NCBI GenBank assembly: GCA_039908105.1
Contig: JAMOBI010000027.1
Location: 7,566 to 71,565 of the forward strand
Direction of reading: 5' to 3'
Origin: Magnetaquiglobus sp039908105
GTDB lineage: Bacteria > Pseudomonadota > Magnetococcia > Magnetococcales > Magnetaquicoccaceae
Length of the DNA: 64,000 bases
Positions 55,602-64,000 of this stretch are shown piece after piece (within the stretch, counting starts at the first letter, position 1; each line of letters starts with the position of its first letter). A program made the position numbers and the translations under genes. The notes beneath the pieces were generated by a model. That model ran no database searches and was not told the origin of the DNA. It saw only the letters and a list, made by a program, of their open reading frames with translations.

Positions 55602-55967
55602 TTATTTGCACTTATTGAAGTCGGGTCGATCGCCAGCGCAGAAGTTGGGCCCCTTGGGATCCGCCGCACCGGCATCGTTGAAGCCGCCCATCAGCACCTC
55701 GCCCTTGAACTTGGCCTTGATCACCTTCGATTTGGTGATGTCGGTGCGGTCGTTCGGGCAGGCCTTCTTGGCGGCCTCGATGCAGGCATCCTTGCTGTCG
55801 GCGGCATTATCCTTGTCGCAATCCGTTTTGCCGTCGCATTTGGCATAGGAGGTGGCCTCCTGTCCGGTGCAGGCAACACGGTGGTAGCTGACAACGCAAT
55901 CCGCAGCCATGGCACTGCCGACCATACCGAAAACAGCCAGGAACAGGGAAACAGCAATTTTTTTCAT
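55602..55967 (-). CDS. Exported Cys-rich small protein
   Basis: ATG 55967 follows AAGGAGT and begins a signal peptide (MKKIAVSLFLAVFGMVGSAM, cleavage after AMA). The 121-residue protein has eight Cys in the mature part: one in DCVVSYHR and seven in VACTG, AKCDGKTDCDKD, DACIEAAKKACPND, FCAGD and NKCK. That suggests up to four disulphides in the periplasm. I recognise no family. The gene has its own terminator and lies beside repeat J. Confidence 0.75.
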   Translation of the reverse strand: MKKIAVSLFLAVFGMVGSAMAADCVVSYHRVACTGQEATSYAKCDGKTDCDKDNAADSKDACIEAAKKACPNDRTDITKSKVIKAKFKGEVLMGGFNDAGAADPKGPNFCAGDRPDFNKCK

Positions 55968-56069
55968 GATGGACTCCTTAACTGGGGTGGGCATGAATAC
56001 TGTATCTGTCCATTTTGAAATATCAATTCAGCCGGTGCAAGCTTTTTTGTTGCGATCTCTACATTTATT

Positions 56070-56316
56070 TAACCGCACCCATTTTGGGATGCGTAGTGTT
56101 TCGCAAGGCCGCGTGCAAAATGCGGGAGTCGTTTCCAAAAGGCGGAAACGACTCCCGCGAAGGCGGCGCGCGGCGCATTTTTCGCAAAAAACGCGAAAAA
56201 TGCTTCTTGAGAAGAGCGCGCTAAAGTCAAAAGCAAAACCCTGGGAGAGGAATCTCCCAGACCCGCTCTTTTTTTTCACCAGTCAAAACGACACATTCCA
56301 AGCCGGGTGCGGTTTA
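56070..56316 (-). repeat. Structured dispersed repeat, locus J (near-complete copy)
   Basis: Minus orientation, about 247 bp. The outer ends TAACCGCACCC (56070-56080) and GGGTGCGGTTT (56305-56315) are inverted repeats. Distal arms are GCGGGAGTCGTTTCC (56122-56136)/GGAAACGACTCCCGC (56144-56158). All internal hairpins are present, so this copy is a good reference. Its right end overlaps the TAA stop of pnp. Confidence 0.93.
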
Positions 56317-58389
56317 GAAATCCTTCATCGTCAACTTGACACGACCCTGACGGTCGATGTCCAACACCTTGACCTTGACCACATCCCCCTCCTTCAACAC
56401 GTCCGAAACCTTGGCCACGCGCTGATTGGAGATCTGCGAGATGTGCACCAGACCATCCTTGTTGGGCAGAATGTTGACAAAAGCGCCAAAATCGGTGATA
56501 CGCACCACCTTGCCCTCGTAGATCGCATCCTTCTCCACATCCGATACAATGCCACGAATGATCCGTTCGGCAGCCTTGGCACTCTCGCCATTGGCCGAAG
56601 AGATCGAAATCGTGCCATCGTCGGTGATGTCGATCTGACAGCCGGTCTCTTCGGTGATGCCGCGTATCACCTTGCCGCCCGAGCCGATCACATCGCGGAT
56701 CTTGTCCGGATGGATCTTCATGGTGAAGATGCGCGGCGCATGCGGGGAGAGCTCGTCACGCGGGGTTTCGATGGTCTTTTGCATCTCGCCCAGGATGTGC
56801 AACCGTCCCTCGCGTGCCTGACGCAACGCCACAGCCATGATCTCGCGGGTGATACCGGTGATCTTGATGTCCATCTGCAAAGCGGTGATCCCCTGGGCAT
56901 TGCCGGTCACCTTGAAATCCATGTCGCCGAAATGGTCCTCGTCACCGAGAATATCGGAGAGAATGGCAAACCGCTCCCCCTCCTTGACCAGACCCATGGC
57001 AATACCGGCCACCATTGATTTGACCGGCACGCCGGCATCCAGCATGGCCAGCACCGATCCGCACACCGTAGCCATCGACGAGGAGCCGTTGGATTCGGTG
57101 ATCTCCGAAGTGACCCGCAGGGTATAGGGGAAGGCCTCCAGATCCGGGAGGATCGCCATCAACGCCCGCGCAGCCAGCTTGCCATGACCGATCTCGCGCC
57201 GACCCGGCGCACCCAGGCGTCCGGTCTCACCCACACAGTAGGGGGGGAAGGTGTAGTTGAGATAGAACCGCTCGCGGGACTCGCCGTGCAGGCTCTCGAC
57301 AATCTGCTCGTCACGCTTGGAACCAAGGGTCACGGTAGACAGGGCCTGGGTTTCGCCGCGGGTGAAGAGCGCCGAACCGTGCACCCGCGGCAGCACCCCG
57401 ACCTGACAGTCGATCGGACGGATCTGGGTCAAGGTGCGCCCGTCGATGCGCGTGCCACCCGATAAGATCCGCTCGCGGATCACCTCGGACTCCAGATGCT
57501 TGCAGACCATCTTGACCTCGGCAGCGCGCCCCTTGTCCCCTTCGCTCAAGGCTTCCGCAGCCTCCAGCTTGAGAGTGGCCGCACTCTTCTGCCGCTCCAT
57601 CTTGTCGGCGATCTCGTAGACCGCACGCATCCGGTCGCGATAGCCGGCACGCAACGCCTCCAGCATGCTGGTATCCTCCGAGACCACCGGCAGCTCCATA
57701 CGCGGCTTGCCGCACTCGGCAGCCAGCTCGCGGATCGCGCCGAGCACCGGTTGATACCCCTCGAAACCGAACATCACCGCGCCCAGCATCTCCTCTTCGG
57801 TGAGGAAGTTGGCCTCGGACTCGACCATGGTCACGGCATCGCCCGTTCCGGCCACCACCAGATCGAGCTGTGACTCGGCCATCTGCTCGGTGGTCGGATT
57901 GAGGATGTATTGACCATTGACAAAGGCCACGCGCGCACCACCCATCGGCCCCTCGAACGGCAGACCCGAGATCGCCAGGGCTGCCGAGGCGCCGATCATC
58001 GCCGGGATGTCGGCACTGTTCACGCCGTCAAACGACAACACCGTGGCCACCACCTGGGTATCCAGGGTGAAACCCTTGGGAAACAGCGGACGCAACGGAC
58101 GATCGATCAGACGCGAGGTCAGGGTTTCGCGATCCGAAGGACGGGTCTCGCGTTTGATGAATCCGCCCGGAATGCGACCGGCAGCCCAATGTTTCTCCTG
58201 ATAGTGGACGCCCAGCGGCAGGAAATCGATCCCCGGACGGGCCTCCTTTTCAGCGGTCACGGCGACCAAGACCATGGTCTCGCCATAGGTGACCAGTACC
58301 GCGCCGTCGGCCTGACGGGCGATGCGTCCGGTCTCCAGGGTGATCACCTCTGGACCGAACTGTACGCTCTTCTTGGAAATTTTGAACAT
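56314..58389 (-). CDS. pnp: Polyribonucleotide nucleotidyltransferase (PNPase)
   Basis: The 691-residue enzyme degrades RNA 3' to 5' by phosphorolysis in the degradosome. It has two RNase PH domains (ARPGIDFLPLGVHYQEKHWA, RETRPSDRETLTSRLIDRPL; then GTRIDGRTLTQIRPIDCQVG, FTRGETQALSTVTLG, ESNGSSSMATVCG), a KH domain (IRDVIGSGGKVIRGITEETG) and an S1 domain (YEGKVVRITDFGAFVNILPN). The length is normal. The stop codon TAA coincides with the end of repeat J, so the 3' UTR is the repeat itself. Confidence 0.97.
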   Translation of the reverse strand: MFKISKKSVQFGPEVITLETGRIARQADGAVLVTYGETMVLVAVTAEKEARPGIDFLPLGVHYQEKHWAAGRIPGGFIKRETRPSDRETLTSRLIDRPLRPLFPKGFTLDTQVVATVLSFDGVNSADIPAMIGASAALAISGLPFEGPMGGARVAFVNGQYILNPTTEQMAESQLDLVVAGTGDAVTMVESEANFLTEEEMLGAVMFGFEGYQPVLGAIRELAAECGKPRMELPVVSEDTSMLEALRAGYRDRMRAVYEIADKMERQKSAATLKLEAAEALSEGDKGRAAEVKMVCKHLESEVIRERILSGGTRIDGRTLTQIRPIDCQVGVLPRVHGSALFTRGETQALSTVTLGSKRDEQIVESLHGESRERFYLNYTFPPYCVGETGRLGAPGRREIGHGKLAARALMAILPDLEAFPYTLRVTSEITESNGSSSMATVCGSVLAMLDAGVPVKSMVAGIAMGLVKEGERFAILSDILGDEDHFGDMDFKVTGNAQGITALQMDIKITGITREIMAVALRQAREGRLHILGEMQKTIETPRDELSPHAPRIFTMKIHPDKIRDVIGSGGKVIRGITEETGCQIDITDDGTISISSANGESAKAAERIIRGIVSDVEKDAIYEGKVVRITDFGAFVNILPNKDGLVHISQISNQRVAKVSDVLKEGDVVKVKVLDIDRQGRVKLTMKDF

Positions 58390-58484
58390 GATGGCTCTGA
58401 TATCCCTTCGATGGGGGTGGAGTCCAGCCGGATCATGCGCCGCGCGCGATCCGGTGGTTCACATGGGGTGGCGCATGTTTGGCC

Positions 58485-58514
58485 GGCATTCCGGGCAGCT
58501 TGCACCGGAATGCC
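58485..58514 (-). terminator. Hairpin in the rpsO-pnp intergenic region
   Basis: GGCATTCCGG (58485-58494) pairs exactly with CCGGAATGCC (58505-58514). It lies 18 bp after the rpsO stop. No T-run follows; in enteric bacteria this interval holds the rpsO terminator and an RNase III site, and this hairpin may act similarly. Confidence 0.5.
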
Positions 58515-58531
58515 GCGTCCAACCATGCGGA

Positions 58532-58801
58532 CTACTTGCGCAGATTCAGCCGTTTGATCAACGTCTGATAACGATCGTTGCTCTGACCCTTCACATAGGT
58601 CAGCAGACGACGACGCAACCCCACCATTTTCAGCAGACCCCGCCGGGAGTGATGATCCTTGATGTTGCCGCGCAGATGCTCGGTCAAATTGTTGATCCGC
58701 TCGGTCAGCAGGGCGACCTGCACCTCGGGCGAACCGGTATCCCCCTCATGGATGGCGAACTCTAAAATGAGGGCCTGCTTGCGTTCCTGGGTGATCGACA
58801 T
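58532..58801 (-). CDS. rpsO: 30S ribosomal protein S15
   Basis: The 89-residue protein has the standard S15 sequence pattern: MSITQERKQALILEFAIHEG, DTGSPEVQVALLTERINNLT, EHLRGNIKDHHSRRGLLKMV, GLRRRLLTYVKG. It binds 16S rRNA early in 30S assembly. It lies between truB and pnp as in most proteobacteria. The GTG-free ATG start has an AAGGAG upstream. Confidence 0.97.
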   Translation of the reverse strand: MSITQERKQALILEFAIHEGDTGSPEVQVALLTERINNLTEHLRGNIKDHHSRRGLLKMVGLRRRLLTYVKGQSNDRYQTLIKRLNLRK

Positions 58802-58851
58802 CGGTTAGCTCCTTCTTACAAGTTGAAATGAACACACTTGGCCTTGAAGGG

Positions 58852-59784
58852 TCATGTCAGATGAAACAGTCGTTTGGGCGTGCAGGATCGCCGTCCCGAG
58901 GCATCGCTCCCCGGACCCAGCGTACCGATGGCCCCGAATTGACCCTCGGGCGAAAGCAGGCGTACCGGTCCCGGTTCCACCCCATCCGCATCGATCCACG
59001 CCACCTGACCGCTCATGACACGGCTCCAGGCCTCCAACCGCAATCGCAACGCCGGGATGTCGTCCAGCGCCCGATCCACGGGTAACAGCACTTCGGATGA
59101 ACGTCCCTCGGCAACCGCGCGCGTCAATTCATCCAACGTCACGCATTCGTCCAGGGAAAAACCCAACGTCCGGGTACGCAGCAATCGTTCCAAATGGGCC
59201 AGACAGCCCCAGGCCCGACCCAGATCACGGGCCAGGGCACGCATGTAAGTCCCCTTGCCGCACCGCACGTCGAGGGTAATCACACCCTCCTGATACTCTA
59301 CCAGATCCACCTGGTGAAACACCACCCGACGCGCCGGCAATTCAACCGTTTCGCCGCGCCGCGCCAGCTCATACGCCCGTTCGCCATCCACATGGATCGC
59401 CGAATAGATCGGCGGCACCTGGTCCATCTCGCCGTGAAATCGGGCAATCTCAGCAAGTACCGCGTCGCGATCCGGAAAATTCACGTTGCCGGTCGTAAAG
59501 GTGCCGGTCGGATCGCCGGTATCGGTCTCGGCACCCAGTCGTACCCAGCAGCGATACGCCTTGTCACCATCGAGCACCGAGGACAAGGTCTTGGTCGCCT
59601 CACCGAGCGCGATCGGCAACACCCCTTCGGAAAAAGGGTCCAATGTGCCACCATGTCCGGCCTTGCCGGCGCGGATGATCCGCTTGACCCGCTCCACCAC
59701 CCGTGTGGAGGCTATCCCCGCCTCCTTGCGGATCGCCACCCAGCCGTGCGGACCGACGCTCCGTGAACGCTTTCCCTGCCCCAT
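58852..59784 (-). CDS. truB: tRNA pseudouridine-55 synthase
   Basis: The 310-residue enzyme makes pseudouridine 55 in the T loop. GWVAIRKEAGIASTRVVERV, AGKAGHGGTLDPFSEGVLPI (catalytic Asp in GGTLDP), KAYRCWVRLGAETDTGDPTG, PPIYSAIHVDGERAYELARR and RCGKGTYMRALARDLG are all in place. It is followed 50 bp later by rpsO and preceded by rbfA by 3 bp. Confidence 0.96.
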   Translation of the reverse strand: MGQGKRSRSVGPHGWVAIRKEAGIASTRVVERVKRIIRAGKAGHGGTLDPFSEGVLPIALGEATKTLSSVLDGDKAYRCWVRLGAETDTGDPTGTFTTGNVNFPDRDAVLAEIARFHGEMDQVPPIYSAIHVDGERAYELARRGETVELPARRVVFHQVDLVEYQEGVITLDVRCGKGTYMRALARDLGRAWGCLAHLERLLRTRTLGFSLDECVTLDELTRAVAEGRSSEVLLPVDRALDDIPALRLRLEAWSRVMSGQVAWIDADGVEPGPVRLLSPEGQFGAIGTLGPGSDASGRRSCTPKRLFHLT

Positions 59785-59787
59785 CGA

Positions 59788-60171
59788 TCATGCCCCCGCT
59801 GCGGTCTGTCCCTCGCCCGCGTCATCCTTTGGAATCTGAATGGTTTTCAACAACCGCTCGATTGCGTCGGCCTGTTTGAAGGAGAGATCCGGCGCAAAGC
59901 GCAACTCGGGCGCCTGGCGCAACCCCAACGTACGCGCCACCCGGGCACGCATGAAACCGGAGGCGCGCTGCAATCCGGCCAGCACTGCGCCCATATCCTG
60001 GCCCATCACCGTGAAGTAGACCACCGCATAATGCAGATCACGGCTCAGCTCCACATCGGTGATCGAGATCATGCTCAACGCCAGACCCGGATCATGCACC
60101 TCGCCCCGTTGCAGCATGGCAGCCAGCTCTTTGCGGATCTGTCCCCGCACCCGATCCACCCGCACGCTCAC
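59788..60171 (-). CDS. rbfA: Ribosome-binding factor A
   Basis: The 127-residue protein aids 30S maturation. RVDRVRGQIRKELAAMLQRG, SMISITDVELSRDLHYAVVY, ASGFMRARVARTLGLRQAPE and LRFAPDLSFKQADAIERLL follow the RbfA pattern. Its ATG overlaps the stop of the DUF503 gene, and truB starts 3 bp after it. Confidence 0.95.
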   Translation of the reverse strand: MSVRVDRVRGQIRKELAAMLQRGEVHDPGLALSMISITDVELSRDLHYAVVYFTVMGQDMGAVLAGLQRASGFMRARVARTLGLRQAPELRFAPDLSFKQADAIERLLKTIQIPKDDAGEGQTAAGA

Positions 60172-60455
60172 GTCACGATCTCCAACCGATAATCGATCAT
60201 CACGGTCTCACCCTCATCCTCGATGAAATTGGCGACCTTCTGCAACCGACTCTGCACCACCGCCACCTCGTTGCCCACCGCAGCAAAACCCAATCCGGCC
60301 CCATCCCAACGATCCAGCTCCCCCACCTCGGCGCAGGCCACCTCGAAACGGTGCCGGATCCGCTCCAGAAGGCTCTTGACGATGCCGCGTTTCTCCTTCA
60401 ACGAACGCACGCCGGGCAGCTCCAGCCGCACCTCCAGCACCCCGACCCGCATCAT
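60168..60455 (-). CDS. DUF503 family protein
   Basis: Starting at ATG 60455 (MMRVGVLEVRLELPGVRSLK) gives 95 residues; a longer frame adds a poor leader. LKEKRGIVKSLLERIRHRFE, VACAEVGELDRWDGAGLGFA and VGNEVAVVQSRLQKVANFIE fit DUF503 (YlxP-like) proteins, which are encoded beside infB and rbfA in many bacteria and are linked to ribosome biogenesis. It overlaps rbfA by 4 bp. Confidence 0.88.
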   Translation of the reverse strand: MMRVGVLEVRLELPGVRSLKEKRGIVKSLLERIRHRFEVACAEVGELDRWDGAGLGFAAVGNEVAVVQSRLQKVANFIEDEGETVMIDYRLEIVT

Positions 60456-60615
60456 GGGTACTTGTCCGCAGACAGGTGACGATGCACCCCCCAACGACGC
60501 GCCAAAGAGTCAAGCCCTGCCTTGGCGGCTCCACCATCAAACCACCACCGGGCAGTCTCGCTCCTCAATCCCTCTGCCACCCGGACGGCCCAGCTGATTG
60601 TCGATCCGATACCCA

Positions 60616-61419
60616 TCACCTGCCCGCACCCACCGGTGGCGCCACTGTCTGCGAGGCGGGCGCGGGGAGTGCCTGGCTGACGGGTGGCCCGTTCGGTGGG
60701 AAGGAGGGTTGGGAAAACTTCATCACCGCGAACAAAGCACCGATGATCAACGCGGTCTGGGCCGCGAACATCCCTGCCGTCCATTTGATGGTATCGGTCT
60801 TGGCGGCTTCGATCTCCCGTTGCAATCCAACGCGCGTGGCCTCGATATCCCGTTGCAGTCCAACGCGCGTGGCCTCGATCTTGGAGTCCAGCTCCTTGAT
60901 GTCGCGCTTCAGATCGACCCGGGTGATCTCAATTTCCCGCTGCAATTCGGCCTTGGTGGCCTCGATCTTGGAGTCCAGCTCCTTGATATCGCGCTTCAGA
61001 TCGACCCGGGTGATCTCAATTTCCCGCTGCAATTCGGCCTTGGTGGCCTCGATCTTGGAGTCCAGCTCCTTGATGTCGCGCTGCACTTCGGCTTTGGCAA
61101 CCTCGATCTTGGAGTCCAGCTCCTTGATGTCGCGCTGCACATCGGCCCGGGTGGCCTCGATCTTGGAGTCGATCTCCTTGATATCCCGCTTTAATTCGGC
61201 TTTGGTGACCTCGATCTTGGAGTCGATCTCCCGGATATCCCGCTGCAGCTCCAGCACATGCGTGTCCATCTGGAAGATGTCCGCCTTGGTGGAGAGTTGA
61301 TAGCTGAGAATATCGGTCAACAACGCCACCTGGGTTTCGGCCTGCTCTTCCGTGAAACCCGTGGCAACCATCTGTTTAACGAACTTGTGGGTATCAAACG
61401 CGGCGACAAGAGCGGACAT
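60616..61419 (-). CDS. DUF1640-like coiled-coil membrane protein with internal repeats
   Basis: The 267-residue protein begins TGFTEEQAETQVALLTDILS, typical of DUF1640/CCDC90-like proteins. It is then a long coiled coil (about 50-215) of repeated units: an 18-residue type (AEVQRDIKELDSKIEATK) and a 29-residue type formed by adding 11 residues (AELQREIEITR). One membrane helix (WTAGMFAAQTALIIGALFAV) and a Pro-rich tail follow. The repeats are near-identical at DNA level. It is inserted between infB and the DUF503 gene, which interrupts the usual cluster. Confidence 0.75.
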   Translation of the reverse strand: MSALVAAFDTHKFVKQMVATGFTEEQAETQVALLTDILSYQLSTKADIFQMDTHVLELQRDIREIDSKIEVTKAELKRDIKEIDSKIEATRADVQRDIKELDSKIEVAKAEVQRDIKELDSKIEATKAELQREIEITRVDLKRDIKELDSKIEATKAELQREIEITRVDLKRDIKELDSKIEATRVGLQRDIEATRVGLQREIEAAKTDTIKWTAGMFAAQTALIIGALFAVMKFSQPSFPPNGPPVSQALPAPASQTVAPPVGAGR

Positions 61420-61573
61420 GGTGGCGTACTCCTTTGCAGTGTGATCTTCCCGAATACTCTAACCGATTCAGGCCGACCCCGTCCACCCAATCCGTATGGA
61501 CGCGAGGGTCCGGATGATCCGCAACCCCCGCGATCAGGCAATCGCAACTTCAAACGCAGCTCACCCCGCCTCA

Positions 61574-64000
61574 CTACCCGATGGTCGCCTTGACCTCCTC
61601 GCGTGTGAAGGCTTCCAACAGATCTCCCACCCTCAGATCGGTGAACTTCTCCAGACTGATGCCGCACTCCGTTCCCTCGCGCACCTCGCGTACATCGTCC
61701 TTGAAACGCTTCAAGGCGTGAATCGTACCGACGTAAATCACCACCTCATCGCGCAACAAGCGGATGTGATTGCTCTTATGGATGAGCCCGTCGAGCACCA
61801 TACAGCCGGCCACCAGACCAACCTTGGAGATGCGGAAGAGTTCGCGCACCACCGCACGTCCCACCGACACCTCTTTGAGGATCGGCGAGAGTTTGCCCTC
61901 CATGGCGCTGGTGATATCGTCCACCAGATCGTAGATCACCGAATAAAAGCGCATGTCCGCCTGCTCGCGCTTGACCAGCTCGCGCGCCTTGGCATCGGCG
62001 CGCACGTTGAAGCCCACCACCAGCGCATGCGAGGCCACGGCCAGCATCACGTCCGACTCGGTGATGCCGCCCACGGCGGTATGGATGATATTGACGCGGA
62101 TCTTGTCGTGGGTGATCTTGAGCAGCGCGTCGGAGACGGCTTCGAGCGAACCCTGCACATCGGCCTTGATCACCACTTTCACTTCGTCCATCTCGCCCTG
62201 CTTGATCTGATCGAACAGATCGTCGAGCTTGGCGGTCGGCACCTGCTTGGCCAGTTCCAACTCCTTGTTCTTGCGCATGCGGAAGGCGGCGATCTCCTTG
62301 GCGCGCCGCTCGTCCGGCACCGTGATCAGATCATCCCCGGCAGACGGCACGCCCGACAGACCGATCACCTCGACCGGCATGGCCGGCGGGGCCTCCATCA
62401 CCGATAGCCCCTTGTCGTTGAGCAGCCCGCGGATCTTGCCCCATTCGGAGCCGACCACGAAGATGTCCCCGACCCGCAACACGCCATTGGCCACCAGACA
62501 GGTGGCCACTGCGCCCCGTCCCTTGTCGAGCTTGGCCTCGATGATGAAGCCGCGGGCCTTCTTGCCAAAGTTGGCGCGCAGATTGAGGATCTCGGCCTGC
62601 AACAGGATCATCTCCTTCAAGCTCTCGATGCCAATGCCCGCCTTGGCCGACACGTTCAAGAAAATCGTCTCACCGCCCCACGCCTCGGGAATCAACCCCT
62701 GATCCGCCAGCTGCTGCATCACGCGATCCGGATTGGAATTGGGACGGTCGATCTTGTTGATGGCCACGATGATCGGCACATTGGCCGCCTTGGCATGATT
62801 GAGCGCCTCCAGGGTCTGCGGCATCACACCATCGTCGGCTGCCACCACCAGCACCACGATGTCGGTCACCTTGGCACCACGGGCACGCATTGCCGTGAAG
62901 GCCGCATGACCAGGGGTATCCAGGAAGGTGATCAGGGAGCCGTTCTCCATGGTCACCTGATAGGCGCCGATGTGCTGGGTGATGCCGCCGAACTCGCGCG
63001 CCGCCACATCGGTCTTGCGAATGGCATCCAGCAGCGAGGTCTTGCCGTGGTCGACGTGACCCATGATGGTGACGACCGGAGCACGAATGGTGAGATCCTT
63101 GTCCAGATCGTTGCTGTCGGCCAACTCCGCCTCGATGGCGGCCCCCTCGGAGATGGTTTTGGGACGGTGTCCCAGCTCCTCGACCACCAACACTGCGGTG
63201 TCCTGATCGAGCACCTGGTTGATGGTCACCATCATCCCCTGGGCCATGAGCCGTTTGATCACCTCGGAAGATTTGATCGCCATGCGGCTGGCCAGCTCGC
63301 CCACGGTGATCACCTCGGGGATGATCACATCGCGCAACACCGGCTGTTGCACCGGCATGTCGAACCGTCCGCCCGCACCGCGTCGGGCCATTGGCTTGCC
63401 ACTCGCCATGGGCGTGGTCTTGCCGCGCATGGGCAGCTGCTTCTCCTGCGGCATGGTCGGCACCGCCGCCTTTTTGCCGCTCTTGCGCTTGCCCTTGCTC
63501 TTCAAGGTGGTATCGCGCGCGGCGCTGTCGCCACTGCTGTCGGTGGTCTCCACGGCACGCCGCTCATCGATGCGCCGCTTCTGCTCGCGCAACTCATTGA
63601 GCTGCGTGAGTCGCTTGGCCACCAGTATTTCGGTCTTCTTGCGCGCCAAATCTTCACGCTGCGCACGGGTGAGATTTTTGGAAGTCTCCTCACGCGTCAC
63701 ACCAACCTTGGGTGGCTCGGCCACCATCTCCTCGGCCACATCGACTGCCGGAGGTGTCGAGCCAGCACCCGGCTGCACCACCGGACGCGGCGCGGTGGAA
63801 CGGACCAGTGTCTCACGAGGCGAGGGTCGCGTACCCGTCGACGACGGTGCTGCCCCGCCCCCCGGACGATTTGCAGCCGGATCTGGCGAAGCCTTGGGCT
63901 GTTCTCGCGCCGGCTCGATACGCACTGAAGCGGCAACACCCGACGGTCTGGCCTCCGTCAGGCGTCCCTTGTCCGCCGCCGGTTTGACCACCAACCGCGC
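61574..64000 (-). CDS. infB: Translation initiation factor IF-2, partial (runs off right edge)
   Basis: The frame is open to base 64000, so the N-terminus is missing. An Ala/Pro-rich linker precedes the IF-2 N2/G2 part (EVITVGELASRMAIKSSEVI). The G domain has GHVDHGKTSLLDAIR, DTPGHAAFTAMRARG and NKIDRP. It is followed by domains II to IV, ending GTECGISLEKFTDLRVGDLL. It delivers initiator tRNA to the 30S subunit. It is the most upstream visible gene of the cluster and should follow nusA outside the window. Confidence 0.96.
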   Translation of the reverse strand, partial: ARLVVKPAADKGRLTEARPSGVAASVRIEPAREQPKASPDPAANRPGGGAAPSSTGTRPSPRETLVRSTAPRPVVQPGAGSTPPAVDVAEEMVAEPPKVGVTREETSKNLTRAQREDLARKKTEILVAKRLTQLNELREQKRRIDERRAVETTDSSGDSAARDTTLKSKGKRKSGKKAAVPTMPQEKQLPMRGKTTPMASGKPMARRGAGGRFDMPVQQPVLRDVIIPEVITVGELASRMAIKSSEVIKRLMAQGMMVTINQVLDQDTAVLVVEELGHRPKTISEGAAIEAELADSNDLDKDLTIRAPVVTIMGHVDHGKTSLLDAIRKTDVAAREFGGITQHIGAYQVTMENGSLITFLDTPGHAAFTAMRARGAKVTDIVVLVVAADDGVMPQTLEALNHAKAANVPIIVAINKIDRPNSNPDRVMQQLADQGLIPEAWGGETIFLNVSAKAGIGIESLKEMILLQAEILNLRANFGKKARGFIIEAKLDKGRGAVATCLVANGVLRVGDIFVVGSEWGKIRGLLNDKGLSVMEAPPAMPVEVIGLSGVPSAGDDLITVPDERRAKEIAAFRMRKNKELELAKQVPTAKLDDLFDQIKQGEMDEVKVVIKADVQGSLEAVSDALLKITHDKIRVNIIHTAVGGITESDVMLAVASHALVVGFNVRADAKARELVKREQADMRFYSVIYDLVDDITSAMEGKLSPILKEVSVGRAVVRELFRISKVGLVAGCMVLDGLIHKSNHIRLLRDEVVIYVGTIHALKRFKDDVREVREGTECGISLEKFTDLRVGDLLEAFTREEVKATIG

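Noticed and set aside
56015..56279. Short frames inside the dispersed repeats (sequences rich in RRAAHFSQK or RRAPP)
   Set aside because: They recur only because the repeat recurs, occur in several frames and both strands, and lack starts with ribosome-binding sites.

Overview
The window looks like a chromosomal segment of a GC-rich Gram-negative bacterium of the Pseudomonadota. The housekeeping genes (ftsE/ftsX, gcvH, the infB-rbfA-truB-rpsO-pnp cluster, a liv ABC operon, an IHF-alpha-like gene) fit an alphaproteobacterium or a neighbouring lineage such as Magnetococcia. No marker in the window settles the genus, so that placement is an inference.

Layout. (1) 1-10660 is accessory DNA: an McrB-like AAA+ ATPase with an overlapping partner gene that runs off the left edge, a broken transposase, an unidentified 265-residue gene, a serine recombinase, a replication-initiator-like gene flanked by two similar folded segments, an excisionase-like HTH gene and an intact tyrosine integrase. 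(2) 10679-21219 is a 10.5-kb integrative island bounded by 47-bp direct repeats of the 3' part of tRNA-Val(GAC). It carries an integrase broken by an exact 44-bp tandem duplication, two toxin-antitoxin-like pairs (one toxin frameshifted), an AlpA-like HTH gene, a split primase plus RepA-like helicase, a terminase-small-subunit-like gene, and a large GIY-YIG-like/transmembrane/Sel1 fusion. This content resembles a phage satellite. (3) 21399-36122 is core-like chromosome: gcvH, ftsX-ftsE, a zinc-ribbon/DUF3426 protein, ihfA with an internal deletion, a hybrid histidine kinase and livK-H-M-G-F with a broken livG. (4) 36297-46247 is a phage head/tail-like gene set (protease, decoration protein, capsid, gp36/gp37-like, tail proteins) without terminase, portal, lysis or integration genes. 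(5) 46610-55967 holds small exported Cys-paired proteins, a shikimate kinase, tRNA-Gly(CCC), a methyltransferase/radical SAM/glycosyltransferase operon, and a metallo-beta-lactamase/cNMP-binding/hemerythrin fusion. (6) 56314-64000 is the translation and RNA-decay cluster pnp-rpsO-truB-rbfA-DUF503-(coiled-coil gene)-infB, read on the minus strand.

The strongest unexplained signal is a dispersed family of structured repeats of about 247 bp, found at ten loci between 25.4 and 56.3 kb and nowhere in the first 25 kb. Full copies have short terminal inverted repeats (AAACCGCACCC) and several internal hairpins. The arms of the distal hairpin differ between copies but keep perfect self-complementarity, which is compensatory covariation. 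At four loci the element end supplies or overlaps the stop codon of the adjacent gene. The repeats also sit between genes of the phage-like cluster.

Several genes carry small lesions (island integrase, RelE-like toxin, livG, ihfA, transposase). Each could be biological or an assembly error.
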